The position numbers and the translations under genes were made by a program. Below are positions 8,034 to 16,383 of a stretch of DNA of 64,000 nucleotides, piece by piece; position 1 is the first letter of the stretch; every line of letters begins with the position of its first letter. Source of the DNA: Rhizobacter sp964253025 (GTDB lineage Bacteria > Pseudomonadota > Gammaproteobacteria > Burkholderiales > Burkholderiaceae_C); assembly GCF_964253025.1 (NCBI RefSeq), contig NZ_CAXUQC020000001.1:2542001-2606000 (forward strand). The letters run 5' to 3'. Below the pieces are notes generated by a model that was not told the origin of the DNA, did no database searches, and worked only from the letters and a program-made list of their open reading frames with translations.

Positions 8034-9503
8034 ATGAAGTCTGACTCCGTTCCCGCCGCCGGGCAGCCACCGGCACGTTCCCTCCGCACGTCGGAGGCCG
8101 CCACCGCCTACATGGACGGCCTGCGTGCGTTGGCCTCCAACCTCGTGGTGCTGTCCCACGTCATCCTGGTGTTCTTCAACAACGAGCTGCACTTCTGGGG
8201 GCGGGGGCTGGCGGTCACCTTCCTGTTCATCCTGTCCGGCTTTCTCATCACGCAATCGCTCCTGATTCGCTCCCAGAAACCGGGCCCTCACCTCCCCAAC
8301 TTTCTCGCCGACCGGATGGCGCGCATCCTGACGCCGCTCGTGCCCGTCATGCTGATGATCGCGCTGCTGAACGCCACGGTCATTGAAAGCCGCATGGGCG
8401 GCGACGGGCTCAACACCGGTTTCATCGCACTGGCCGGCAACCTCCTGCTGCTGTTCGACTACCCCGTCTTCCAAGCGCTGAGCATCGTCGGCATGGACGT
8501 CCCATGGCGAATTCGCCCGTACAACACCGCCGAGCCCTACTGGACGGTTGCCATCGAGTTCTGGTTGTACGTGGCCGCGGGCCTGCTCGTCTACGTGCTG
8601 CTGCTGAAGGAGCCGATCCGCCGCCACTGGGCGCTGCTGCTCGCGCTGGTCAGCCTGCCGGTGCTGGTATGGAACGCCGCTGACGGTGCCGGCAAGGCGC
8701 TCTCGCTCATCTGGATCCTGGGCGGGGTCGCGGGCTTCATCGTCGTGCGGGCCGGGCGCGACACCCCCGTCGCGCGTTCGCGCAGTCTGTGGCTGTGGCT
8801 GACCGGCTTCGGGGTCGTCGCGCTCGCCGGGCGCATGGTGAAGATTCCCTTCGATCCCTACGACCTGCAGACGGCCTTCCTGATCGTCGTCATCTTCCTG
8901 GGCGTTTTCCTGCGGCTCAATCGCGCCACCACCGCATGGAAGGTGCCGGCCAAGCTGTCCTCGTTCCTCGCCTCGTACAGCTACAGCCTGTACCTGGTGC
9001 ACAACACCGTGCTGGTGCTGGTGTTCGAGGCCACGCGTGACACGGCCATCCCGAAGGCCGCAGCCGTCGCGATCGCCGTGGCGCTGGCCCACGGGATCGC
9101 CTGGCTGGTCTACCAGGCCTTCGAGAAGCGGCATCGCACGGTCGGCAGCTGGCTCAGGCCGCGCCTGAACCGGGCGCTGCTTCCCGCCGCGGCCGTGGCG
9201 GCAGCCCAACCCGCCGCCCCATCGACCGCCGGAGCGAGCGCCGCAGCACCCCACCGGCCCGTGGCCGCGCCTGCACCCCTGCAGGGGCCAGCGTCGGAAC
9301 CGTCGCTGGCCCCGTCGCAGCAGCCCTCTCCCGCCGAGGTCCTCACGGGTGCGGTGGCGGTGGCAGCGTCGACCGTGGCAGCTGGCCTGGCAGCGGCCAC
9401 CGAGGTGGGGCGGGCGGCCGCGACCGAGGCGAGGCTGACTGGGACCACCGAACCGGAGGCCGAGCCCGGTGCCGTGCTGCCCCCCGGTTTGATGCCCCAG
9501 TAG
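8034..9503 (+). CDS. Acyltransferase 3 family membrane protein
   Basis: A 489-residue integral membrane protein with about 10 membrane helices. The N-terminal DGLRALASNLVVLSHV carries the conserved Arg and His of acyltransferase-3 enzymes, and FLFILSGFLIT is the second family motif. These proteins move acyl groups, usually acetyl, across the membrane to glycans. Its last 100 or so residues are an Ala/Pro-rich low-complexity tail with no recognisable domain, longer than usual for the family. AAGGA precedes the ATG by 8 bases. Context with the SGNH hydrolase suggests an O-acetylation function; the acceptor is unknown. Confidence 0.88.
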   Translation: MKSDSVPAAGQPPARSLRTSEAATAYMDGLRALASNLVVLSHVILVFFNNELHFWGRGLAVTFLFILSGFLITQSLLIRSQKPGPHLPNFLADRMARILTPLVPVMLMIALLNATVIESRMGGDGLNTGFIALAGNLLLLFDYPVFQALSIVGMDVPWRIRPYNTAEPYWTVAIEFWLYVAAGLLVYVLLLKEPIRRHWALLLALVSLPVLVWNAADGAGKALSLIWILGGVAGFIVVRAGRDTPVARSRSLWLWLTGFGVVALAGRMVKIPFDPYDLQTAFLIVVIFLGVFLRLNRATTAWKVPAKLSSFLASYSYSLYLVHNTVLVLVFEATRDTAIPKAAAVAIAVALAHGIAWLVYQAFEKRHRTVGSWLRPRLNRALLPAAAVAAAQPAAPSTAGASAAAPHRPVAAPAPLQGPASEPSLAPSQQPSPAEVLTGAVAVAASTVAAGLAAATEVGRAAATEARLTGTTEPEAEPGAVLPPGLMPQ

Positions 9504-9666
9504 GGCGCCCGGCGGCCCAAGCGGCGCCAGGCAAGCACGTTTCCGGGCCCTCACTCGGGAACGCGCGACAATCCGGCCGTACGCGGCGGGAGATGATGCA
9601 CCTCACAGCACGGTTCTGCCGGGTCTGCTACCTTTCGCCCCCCGACAACGAATCCAGGAGACCTGC

Positions 9667-11208
9667 GTGAGCAGTCTGCAACAAGGCCTCCGCGCACTGA
9701 CCCCGGACGCACTCGCCGCGATCCGGCGCGGAGTGGAGAAGGAGAGCCTGCGCGCGCTGCCCGACGGCGGCCTGGCACTGACCCCCCACCCCGCCGCACT
9801 GGGGTCGGCCCTCACCAATCCCAACATCACCACCGATTTCAGCGAATCGCAGATCGAGCTGGTGACCGGGGTGCATGCCGGCGTGGACGGGGTGGTGGAC
9901 GAGCTCACCCGCATCCACCAGTTCGTCTACCGGGCGATCGGCGACGAGATGCTCTGGGTCGCCAGCATGCCGTGCGGCCTGCCGGTGGACGAGACCATCC
10001 CGCTCGGCCGCTACGGATCGTCCAACGTCGGAAAGGCCAAGAGCGTCTACCGCATGGGGCTCGGGCACCGCTACGGCCGCCGCATGCAGACCATCTCGGG
10101 CATCCACTACAACTGGTCGATGCCGGGCATCACCAACGACGGCTACTTCTCGCTCATCCGGAACTTCCGTCGCCATTCCTTCCTGCTGCTCTACCTCTTC
10201 GGCGCGTCGCCGGCGGTGTGCAGCAGCTTCGTGGCCGGACGCGAACATGAATTGCAGGACCTGGCGGGCCGGTCGTTGCACATGCCCCACGGCACGTCGC
10301 TGCGCATGGGGCGCCTGGGTTACCAGAGCGATGCGCAATCCTCGCTGTCGGTGAGCTACAACGGACTCGAAGGCTACGCCGCATCGCTGCAGGACGCCCT
10401 CACCCGACCGTACCCGGCCTACGAATCGATCGGCGTGCGCAACCCGGCTGGCGAGTACAACCAGCTCGCCACGAGCCTGCTGCAGATCGAGAACGAGTTC
10501 TACGGCACCATCCGCCCGAAGCGCACCATCTTCTCCGGCGAGCGCCCCCTACACGCCTTGCGCGAGCGTGGTGTGGAGTACGTCGAAGTGCGCTGCATGG
10601 ACCTCGACCCCTTCGTCCCCGTCGGGATCGCGGCGTCCACCATGCGCTTCCTCGATGTCTTCCTGCTGCATTGCCTGCTCAGCGACAGCCCGCCGGACAC
10701 ACCGGAGGAGATTGCCACCCTCGCCCGCAACCAGCACCGTACCGCGGCCCGCGGGCGCGAGCCCGGCCTGCGGCTCGAGCGGGGCGGCGCCGAGGTCACG
10801 CTGCTCGAGTGGGCCGAGGAAGTGATCGACGCCTGTGCGCCGCTCGCCCAGGCGCTCGACGAGTCGTTGCGAACCACGGGCCATGCCGAGGCCGTCCAGG
10901 CCGCGCGGACCGCGCTCCGCGACCCCGCCTCGCTGCCATCGGCTCGGGTGCTTGAAGCGATGACCGCCGAGCACGCGGGCTCCTTCACCGACTTCGCGCG
11001 CCAGCGGTCGTCGCAGGTCAAGGCCCACCTCACGGCGCTGCCCTTTCCCGAAGCCGAAGCTGCACGGCTGGCCGCCATCGCGCGTACCTCCATCGAGGAG
11101 CAGGCCGCCATCGAGGCCGCAGACTCCATGCCCTTCGAGGTCTACCGCACCGCCTACCTCGACACCTCCCGGCTGGGCGGGCCCCGCGTCACGCCCAAGG
11201 CCTGGTGA
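9667..11208 (+). CDS. gshA: Glutamate-cysteine ligase
   Basis: A 513-residue class I (gamma/betaproteobacterial type) glutamate-cysteine ligase, which joins glutamate and cysteine with ATP in the first step of glutathione synthesis in the cytoplasm. The N-terminal GVEKESLRA and TTDFSESQIELVTGVH match the ATP/metal-binding start of the family. IHYNWSMP and RNPAGEYNQL are further conserved blocks, and YVEVRCMDLDPF is a strong family motif. GTG start at 9667 with AGGAG 6 bases upstream. E. coli GshA is 518 residues, so it is complete. A YbaN-like gene follows after 6 bases, forming a probable two-gene operon. Confidence 0.95.
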   Translation: MSSLQQGLRALTPDALAAIRRGVEKESLRALPDGGLALTPHPAALGSALTNPNITTDFSESQIELVTGVHAGVDGVVDELTRIHQFVYRAIGDEMLWVASMPCGLPVDETIPLGRYGSSNVGKAKSVYRMGLGHRYGRRMQTISGIHYNWSMPGITNDGYFSLIRNFRRHSFLLLYLFGASPAVCSSFVAGREHELQDLAGRSLHMPHGTSLRMGRLGYQSDAQSSLSVSYNGLEGYAASLQDALTRPYPAYESIGVRNPAGEYNQLATSLLQIENEFYGTIRPKRTIFSGERPLHALRERGVEYVEVRCMDLDPFVPVGIAASTMRFLDVFLLHCLLSDSPPDTPEEIATLARNQHRTAARGREPGLRLERGGAEVTLLEWAEEVIDACAPLAQALDESLRTTGHAEAVQAARTALRDPASLPSARVLEAMTAEHAGSFTDFARQRSSQVKAHLTALPFPEAEAARLAAIARTSIEEQAAIEAADSMPFEVYRTAYLDTSRLGGPRVTPKAW

Positions 11209-11214
11209 AGGCCC

Positions 11215-11637
11215 ATGACGCAGGAGTCCGACTCGCCGCCTCCCTCCACGCTGCGCCCGGCCTGGGCGAGGCACCTGTGGCTCGTCGCCGGCTGGTCCGC
11301 GATGGTGCTCGGTTTCGTCGGCCTGTTCCTGCCTCTGCTGCCCACGGCGCCGTTCGTGCTGGTGGCTGCCTTCTGCTTTTCCAACGGCAGCCCGCGCTGG
11401 GAGCGGTGGCTGCTCTCGCACCCGCACTTCGGTCCGGTGACGCGCGAATGGCGTGAGCACCGCGCCGTGCCGCTGCGGGCCAAGCAGGTCGCCACCGTCA
11501 TGATGTCGATCAGCTCGGCCGGTGCCTGGTGGGTACTGCCGGAGCCGTGGCGTTGGTTGCCGGGAACGGCATGCCTGGCCGTGGCCGCGTGGCTGTGGTG
11601 GCTGCCCACCACCCCGCCGCGCCGCCGGCACGACTGA
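11215..11637 (+). CDS. DUF454 / YbaN family inner membrane protein
   Basis: A 140-residue protein with a helix at about 23-55 (WLVAGWSAMVLGFVGLF) containing the family motif LPLLPTAPFVL, the segment CFSNGSPRWERWLLSHP, and C-terminal hydrophobic segments. It matches the YbaN/DUF454 family of small inner membrane proteins of unknown function. It begins 6 bases after gshA and is probably co-transcribed, but nothing in it suggests a thiol function. Confidence 0.85.
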   Translation: MTQESDSPPPSTLRPAWARHLWLVAGWSAMVLGFVGLFLPLLPTAPFVLVAAFCFSNGSPRWERWLLSHPHFGPVTREWREHRAVPLRAKQVATVMMSISSAGAWWVLPEPWRWLPGTACLAVAAWLWWLPTTPPRRRHD

Positions 11638-11663
11638 CCCTGCCCGCCTCCGGCGCCGGGCTC

Positions 11664-11681
11664 ACCCCCTTACGTGGGGGT
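11664..11681 (+). terminator. Small hairpin after the gshA operon
   Basis: ACCCCC, a 6-base loop and GGGGGT form a short stem 26 bases after the YbaN-like stop. No T-run follows, so termination is tentative. Confidence 0.35.
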
Positions 11682-11786
11682 CGAGACCGCAACCGACCGG
11701 CCCTTTGGGGGATGCGGCCGCGCCACGCATCCGGAACACTCCCCACCTTGCCGCGACCGATGCGGCTTGCAGGAGAGGAGATCCGC

Positions 11787-12512
11787 ATGAACACGACGCT
11801 CGCCCCCCGTCCCGCCGCCACCGTCAACGCCTCGCGCGTGGACCTGTACATGCCCATCCACAAGGCCATGCGCAACTTCATGGCCGACACCCTCCTGCGC
11901 GTGGGTCGCATCGACGTCTTCGACGACGAGGACATGCACCAGGCGCTGGTGCAGCTCGACGAACTGCTGCACTTCTGCACCGCGCACATCCGCCACGAGA
12001 ACGAGTTCATCCATCCGGCCATCGAATCGCAGATGCCCACGGGAGCCAGTCGCACCGCCGAGGACCACGACACCCACATCGAGAGCATCGAGGTCCTGCA
12101 CAACCAGGCCCTCGCGCTGCGCGCTGCGCGCCCGGAATCACGCGGCACGCTGGCGCAGCGGCTCTACCGCCATCTCGCACTCTTCATCGCCGAGAACCAC
12201 CAGCACATGCACGTCGAGGAAACCTCGAACAACGCGGTGCTGTGGTCGCACTATGCCGACGACGACCTGCGGGAGGTCCAGTGTCGGCTGCTCGACACGC
12301 TGGCACCGGCCGAGCACCTGCGCATGGCGCGGTGGATGGTGCCGGCCTTGTCCCCCGCCGAGCGGGCGGGCTTCATGAGCGGCCTGCAGGCCCGCATGGC
12401 GCCGGACGCCTTCCAGGCCGTGCTCGACACCGTTCAGCCGCACCTGGACAGCAGTGGATGGATCAAGCTGATGCGCGCCCTCGGCCGCACGGCAATCGTC
12501 AAGTACGCATGA
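11787..12512 (+). CDS. Hemerythrin domain protein
   Basis: A 241-residue soluble protein whose N-terminal 140 residues form a hemerythrin-like four-helix bundle with the spaced ligands of a di-iron site. These are MPIHKAMRNFM (His25), HIRHENEFIHP (about 67-77), EDHDTHIE (His94 region) and ENHQHMHVEE. A C-terminal helical region of about 100 residues (HLRMARWMVPALSPAERAGF) has no assigned role. Such proteins bind oxygen or nitric oxide or repair iron-sulfur clusters; which applies here is unknown. AGGAG lies about 11 bases before the ATG. Confidence 0.88.
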   Translation: MNTTLAPRPAATVNASRVDLYMPIHKAMRNFMADTLLRVGRIDVFDDEDMHQALVQLDELLHFCTAHIRHENEFIHPAIESQMPTGASRTAEDHDTHIESIEVLHNQALALRAARPESRGTLAQRLYRHLALFIAENHQHMHVEETSNNAVLWSHYADDDLREVQCRLLDTLAPAEHLRMARWMVPALSPAERAGFMSGLQARMAPDAFQAVLDTVQPHLDSSGWIKLMRALGRTAIVKYA

Positions 12513-12605
12513 ATCGACGCACGGCCAGCCCGCGGCGCCTGCCCGAGCTCGCCCCGCACCCGGCGCTGCGCCGCACCTTCCCATGACTCCTCACGGAAAG
12601 CCGAA

Positions 12606-15374
12606 ATGAAACGATGCCTCTCCTGGCTGGCGCTCGCCGCCAGCGCCGCCTTCTTTGCCGCCTGCGGGGGCGACGACGCCCCGCCCACCCAGGAGCCGTC
12701 AGGCGGCGGACGCATCACGGGCCAGGTGGTCCAGACCGACACGGACGAACCGCTCCCGAACGCCAGCGTGAGTGTCGGCGACCGCAGCGTCCGGACGGGT
12801 CCGGACGGCCAGTTCGTCCTGGACGGTCTGCCCGCCTCCGCGACGGCCAGTGTCAAGGTGGAGGCGGCCGGTCACGGCGCCAACGTCGCACGCGTCGCAG
12901 TGTCGCAGGGTGACACCGCCGAACTGCGCGTGCGCCTCGTCAAGCTGGCCCCTGCCCGGGCAATCGACGCCAGCGTCGCGACCACCTTGACCCTGGCCGG
13001 TTCGCCCGCCCAGGTCATGTTGCCGGCCGGCGCGCTGGTGGACGCCGAGACGGGCGCTCCGGTGTCGGGCACGGTGTCGGCGAGCCTCACGGACATCGAT
13101 CCCGCGAGCGACCCCGGACGCATGCCAGGCGCCTTCACCACGGAACAATCCGGCGAGGTGCGCTCGATCGAGAGTTTCGGCGCGGTCAAGGTGGACCTTC
13201 GCGATGCCAACGGCCGCCGCCTGGACCTGGCGCCCAATCAAACTGCCACGGTGCGGATTCCCTTGTCGACCCGCTCGCCCAACCCGCCGGCCACCGTGCC
13301 CCTGTTCCACTTCGACGAGACCACGGGCTTCTGGACGCAGGAAGGGAGCGCCACCCTCAAGACCGGTGACGGCGAGCCGTACTACGAAGGCACGGTGAGC
13401 CACTTCAGCTACTGGAACGCCGACATGGTCGCCGACACCGTGTGGCTCGATGGCTGCGTCGTCGACGAAGCCGGCAAGCCGGCTGGCCGCGTGCAGGTGA
13501 GCGGAAGCGGGGTCGACTATTCGGGCCTGACCAGCGCCATCACCGATGCCGAGGGCCGCTTCCGCATGCAGGTGCGCAGGAACTCCACGACGGCCGTCTG
13601 GGCGGCCACGCTGGACCGCGTCACCACCGTGCATGACGTGGCCGTCGGCGCGACCGACATGACCATGCCGGCCTGCATGAAGCTCGGCGCGGCCAACGCC
13701 GGCACGCCGGGCAAGCTCGCCCCCCGCCTGCTGCAGAACCCCCGCAACACCACCATCGAGGTGGACGGCTACGCGTTCTTCACCGCGGTGGTCGAGGGCA
13801 CCCAACCCATGCAGTACCAATGGCGCCGCAACGGCCAGCCCATCGACGGCGCGGTCAGCAGCGTGCTCTTCGTCGGCCCTGCGCTGGCGACGGATGACGG
13901 TGCCGTCTTCACGGTCACCGCGACCAACGTGGCGGGCACCGTGACGAGCACCGGCGCGACGCTGACGGTCAGCACCACCCCGGTCGCTCCCGCCATCCTG
14001 CTGCAACCGCGGCCCCTCACCGTGAACGCAGGCGCCGCAGCGGTCTTCACGGTCAGCGCAACGGGCAGCAACCCCCTCGCCTACCAATGGCGACGCAATG
14101 GCATCGACATCGCGGGCGCGACGCAACCGCTGCTGTCGATCACCGCGAGCGATGCCGACAACGGCGCGGTGTACAGCGTGGTGGTGCGGAACACCGCCGG
14201 CACGGCCACCAGCGGCGGGGCCCAGCTGACGGTGGTGTCATCGACCTCGCCACCGGTCATCGTGGCAGGACCCGTCGGCCGGGTGGCCTCGGTGGGCGAT
14301 TCCGTCACCTTCTCGGTGGCCGCCACCGGCAGCGGACCGCTGACCTACCGCTGGCAACGCAACGGTGTGGACATCGCACAAGCGACCGGGTCGACGTACA
14401 CGCTCAATGCCATCGCCGCATCGGACCACCTCGCCGCGTTCCGCGTCGTGGTGAGCAACGCGCATGGCAGCACCCCGAGCGAGGCGGCGGTCCTGACGGT
14501 CAATGCGGGCACCAGCGACCAGACCGAACGCGTGCTGCGTCTCTTCGGCGAGTGGAGCACGGGCCTGATGGCCGTCACGGCGCCGCTCAGCGTCACCGAC
14601 GAGGACTTCATCGTGTTGCCTGCGGCCGAGGTCTGCAGCACCGGCTCGGTGACCGCCACCCTGGACGGCGGCGCCCTCCCGGCTCCGGGTCAGACCCTGC
14701 CCTTCGGCACCCATGCGCTTGCGGCCCGCTTCAGCACCTGTGGCACCGATGGCGCGGTGTTCGATGGCGCGAGCAGCGTCACCTACACCATGAACGACAC
14801 CGCCCTGCGCACCGGCAGTGCGGACGCCACGGTGACGGACTTCGTGCACCAGGGCACGGACCCGAACGGCGACGCCCAGTCGATCCGGACCAACGGGCAG
14901 GCCCGCATCGAGTTCGACGGCAGCCTCGTCGGCACGACCGAGACCACCAACATGCGCTTCATCCCGGCGAGCGGCTTCAGCTTCGCGCAAGTGGACTCGG
15001 GCCTCGCCTCCACCGCCGTCAGCGGCAGTGTCTCCACCCGCTTCGACGAAGTTGGCGGAATGGCCACCCGCATGCGCCAGGACTTCAGCGCCTACACCTT
15101 CACCCGCGGCGGCGTGACTTACGTCTTCAACGGTTTCGTGGCCTTCGAGTTCAACGGCACCACGGGCGCCACCGGCAGCGGCACGGTGTCCATCACGGCC
15201 AATGGCGTCGAGGTGGCCCGCATCTCCGGAACGCAGGCCGGCTATGGGGTCGAAGTGCTCAACGGCGGCATCCCGGCGAGCGCGGGCCCGTTGTCTTCGG
15301 GCGCCACGACCCGCCGCACGGCAACCATCGCCCCGATGACCGGCATGCCACGCATGCGCGCCGTGGCACGCTGA
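12606..15374 (+). CDS. Large lipoprotein with carboxypeptidase-like and three Ig-like domains
   Basis: A 922-residue exported lipoprotein. The lipobox FAAC puts the lipidated Cys at residue 20. Residues about 35-115 form a carboxypeptidase-regulatory-like beta sandwich (ITGQVVQTDTDEPLPNASV). A region with FHFDETTGFW and a second such domain follow (about 270-350). Three tandem I-set-like immunoglobulin repeats at about 375-640 each carry YQWRRNG or YRWQRNG and a D-x-A/G core. The remaining 280 residues are beta-rich and unrecognised. Repeats diverge in DNA sequence, so they are old. It is flanked by strong hairpins. A surface adhesion or scaffold role is an inference. Confidence 0.75.
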   Translation: MKRCLSWLALAASAAFFAACGGDDAPPTQEPSGGGRITGQVVQTDTDEPLPNASVSVGDRSVRTGPDGQFVLDGLPASATASVKVEAAGHGANVARVAVSQGDTAELRVRLVKLAPARAIDASVATTLTLAGSPAQVMLPAGALVDAETGAPVSGTVSASLTDIDPASDPGRMPGAFTTEQSGEVRSIESFGAVKVDLRDANGRRLDLAPNQTATVRIPLSTRSPNPPATVPLFHFDETTGFWTQEGSATLKTGDGEPYYEGTVSHFSYWNADMVADTVWLDGCVVDEAGKPAGRVQVSGSGVDYSGLTSAITDAEGRFRMQVRRNSTTAVWAATLDRVTTVHDVAVGATDMTMPACMKLGAANAGTPGKLAPRLLQNPRNTTIEVDGYAFFTAVVEGTQPMQYQWRRNGQPIDGAVSSVLFVGPALATDDGAVFTVTATNVAGTVTSTGATLTVSTTPVAPAILLQPRPLTVNAGAAAVFTVSATGSNPLAYQWRRNGIDIAGATQPLLSITASDADNGAVYSVVVRNTAGTATSGGAQLTVVSSTSPPVIVAGPVGRVASVGDSVTFSVAATGSGPLTYRWQRNGVDIAQATGSTYTLNAIAASDHLAAFRVVVSNAHGSTPSEAAVLTVNAGTSDQTERVLRLFGEWSTGLMAVTAPLSVTDEDFIVLPAAEVCSTGSVTATLDGGALPAPGQTLPFGTHALAARFSTCGTDGAVFDGASSVTYTMNDTALRTGSADATVTDFVHQGTDPNGDAQSIRTNGQARIEFDGSLVGTTETTNMRFIPASGFSFAQVDSGLASTAVSGSVSTRFDEVGGMATRMRQDFSAYTFTRGGVTYVFNGFVAFEFNGTTGATGSGTVSITANGVEVARISGTQAGYGVEVLNGGIPASAGPLSSGATTRRTATIAPMTGMPRMRAVAR

Positions 15375-15380
15375 AGACCT

Positions 15381-15434
15381 CGCGGCCCGCCGTCATCGAC
15401 GCGGGCCGCGGACCGGGCGGCCGCACGGCCGCCC
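15381..15434. terminator. Two stem-loops between convergent genes
   Basis: A perfect 10-bp stem (CGCGGCCCGC / GCGGGCCGCG, 15381-15410, 10-base loop) is followed by a perfect 9-bp stem (GGGCGGCCG / CGGCCGCCC, 15415-15434, 2-base loop). They fill the 64-base gap between the Ig-repeat lipoprotein stop and the ApbE stop on the other strand, suggesting one terminator for each direction. Confidence 0.7.
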
Positions 15435-15438
15435 CATC

Positions 15439-16383
15439 TCAGGCGGGCACGGTGCCGCTCTCCCGGTGGATTGCACCTTCGCCGTCGATGGTCAGGAAGT
15501 CCACGCCCTGCTCGCGCAGGAAGTCGTGCGCGCCGTCACCGATCAGCATGGCGATCGTCGTCAGCGCCCCGGCCGCCAGGCAGGTGGGCCCGGCCACGCT
15601 GACGGACTGCCAATGCGACACCGGCCAGCCGGTGTGCGGGTTCAGGATGTGGCAGTAGCGGCGTCCGCCTTCGACGAACGCACGCTCGTAGTCGCCGCTC
15701 GTGGCGAGGGCGCCGTGGGTGAGCTCAATGGACGCGATCACGCCGCCCGGCTCACGAGGATGGGCGATGCCCAGGCGCCAGGGCGAGCCATCGGCGGCCG
15801 GGCCGATCAGGCATACGTCCCCGCCCAGGTTCACCGTACCGCCGGGCACCCCGGCCTCGCGCAGCACGGTGGCCGCGCGATCTGCGGCGTACTCCTTGCC
15901 GAAGCCGCCGAAGTCGAGCTCCATGCCCGCACGCGCGAGTGACACCGACGCACCGTCCCAGCCCACCTGACGCCAGCCGATCAAGGGCAGCAGCGCCCGC
16001 ACCGCATCCGGGGCCGGCACCCGCGCTGCCTTGAAGTCCCACACCCGGCGCAGGATGCCGGAGGTGATGTCGAAGAGGCCGGCGCTGGCGTCGAACAACT
16101 GGGCGGCAAAGCCGAGCAGGCCGGCGGTCTCCACGTCCACCGCAACAGGACGACCGCTGCCGGCCGCCGCATTGATGCGCGAGACGATGCTGTCGGGGCG
16201 ATAGCGGGAGTACTTCGCCTCGATCCGGCGCACCTCGTCGATCGCGCGCCGGGCCGCCGATTCGGCGGCGTCGGCCTCGACGCCGCACAAGCGCAGCTGA
16301 CACACCGTTCCCATGGCCTGGAACTCGAAGCCATGGTCAGGCGCACCGGGGTGCGGCGGATGCGGACGGGCCGGCGAGTTCAA
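15439..16383 (-). CDS. ApbE-family FAD:protein FMN transferase
   Basis: A protein of about 314 residues of the ApbE family, which cleaves FAD and covalently links FMN to Thr/Ser of extracytoplasmic redox proteins. Family motifs are FEFQAMGTVCQL, LDFGGFGKEYAADRA, VNLGGDV, TSGDYERAF and CHILNPHTGWP. I use a TTG at 16383 that overlaps the DUF3570 stop (TTGA) with AAGG 5 bases upstream. The ATG at 16314 would remove the FEFQA strand that belongs to the fold. No signal peptide or lipobox is evident with either start, unusual for an enzyme that normally acts in the periplasm; a signal in the short N-terminal extension cannot be excluded. It is the last gene of the redox cluster. Confidence 0.88.
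   Translation of the reverse strand: MNSPARPHPPHPGAPDHGFEFQAMGTVCQLRLCGVEADAAESAARRAIDEVRRIEAKYSRYRPDSIVSRINAAAGSGRPVAVDVETAGLLGFAAQLFDASAGLFDITSGILRRVWDFKAARVPAPDAVRALLPLIGWRQVGWDGASVSLARAGMELDFGGFGKEYAADRAATVLREAGVPGGTVNLGGDVCLIGPAADGSPWRLGIAHPREPGGVIASIELTHGALATSGDYERAFVEGGRRYCHILNPHTGWPVSHWQSVSVAGPTCLAAGALTTIAMLIGDGAHDFLREQGVDFLTIDGEGAIHRESGTVPA

Noticed and set aside
14087..15658. 523-codon plus-strand frame overlapping the Ig-repeat lipoprotein
   Set aside because: Arg/Gly/His-rich shadow in another frame with no family resemblance; it also crosses the terminator hairpins into the ApbE gene.
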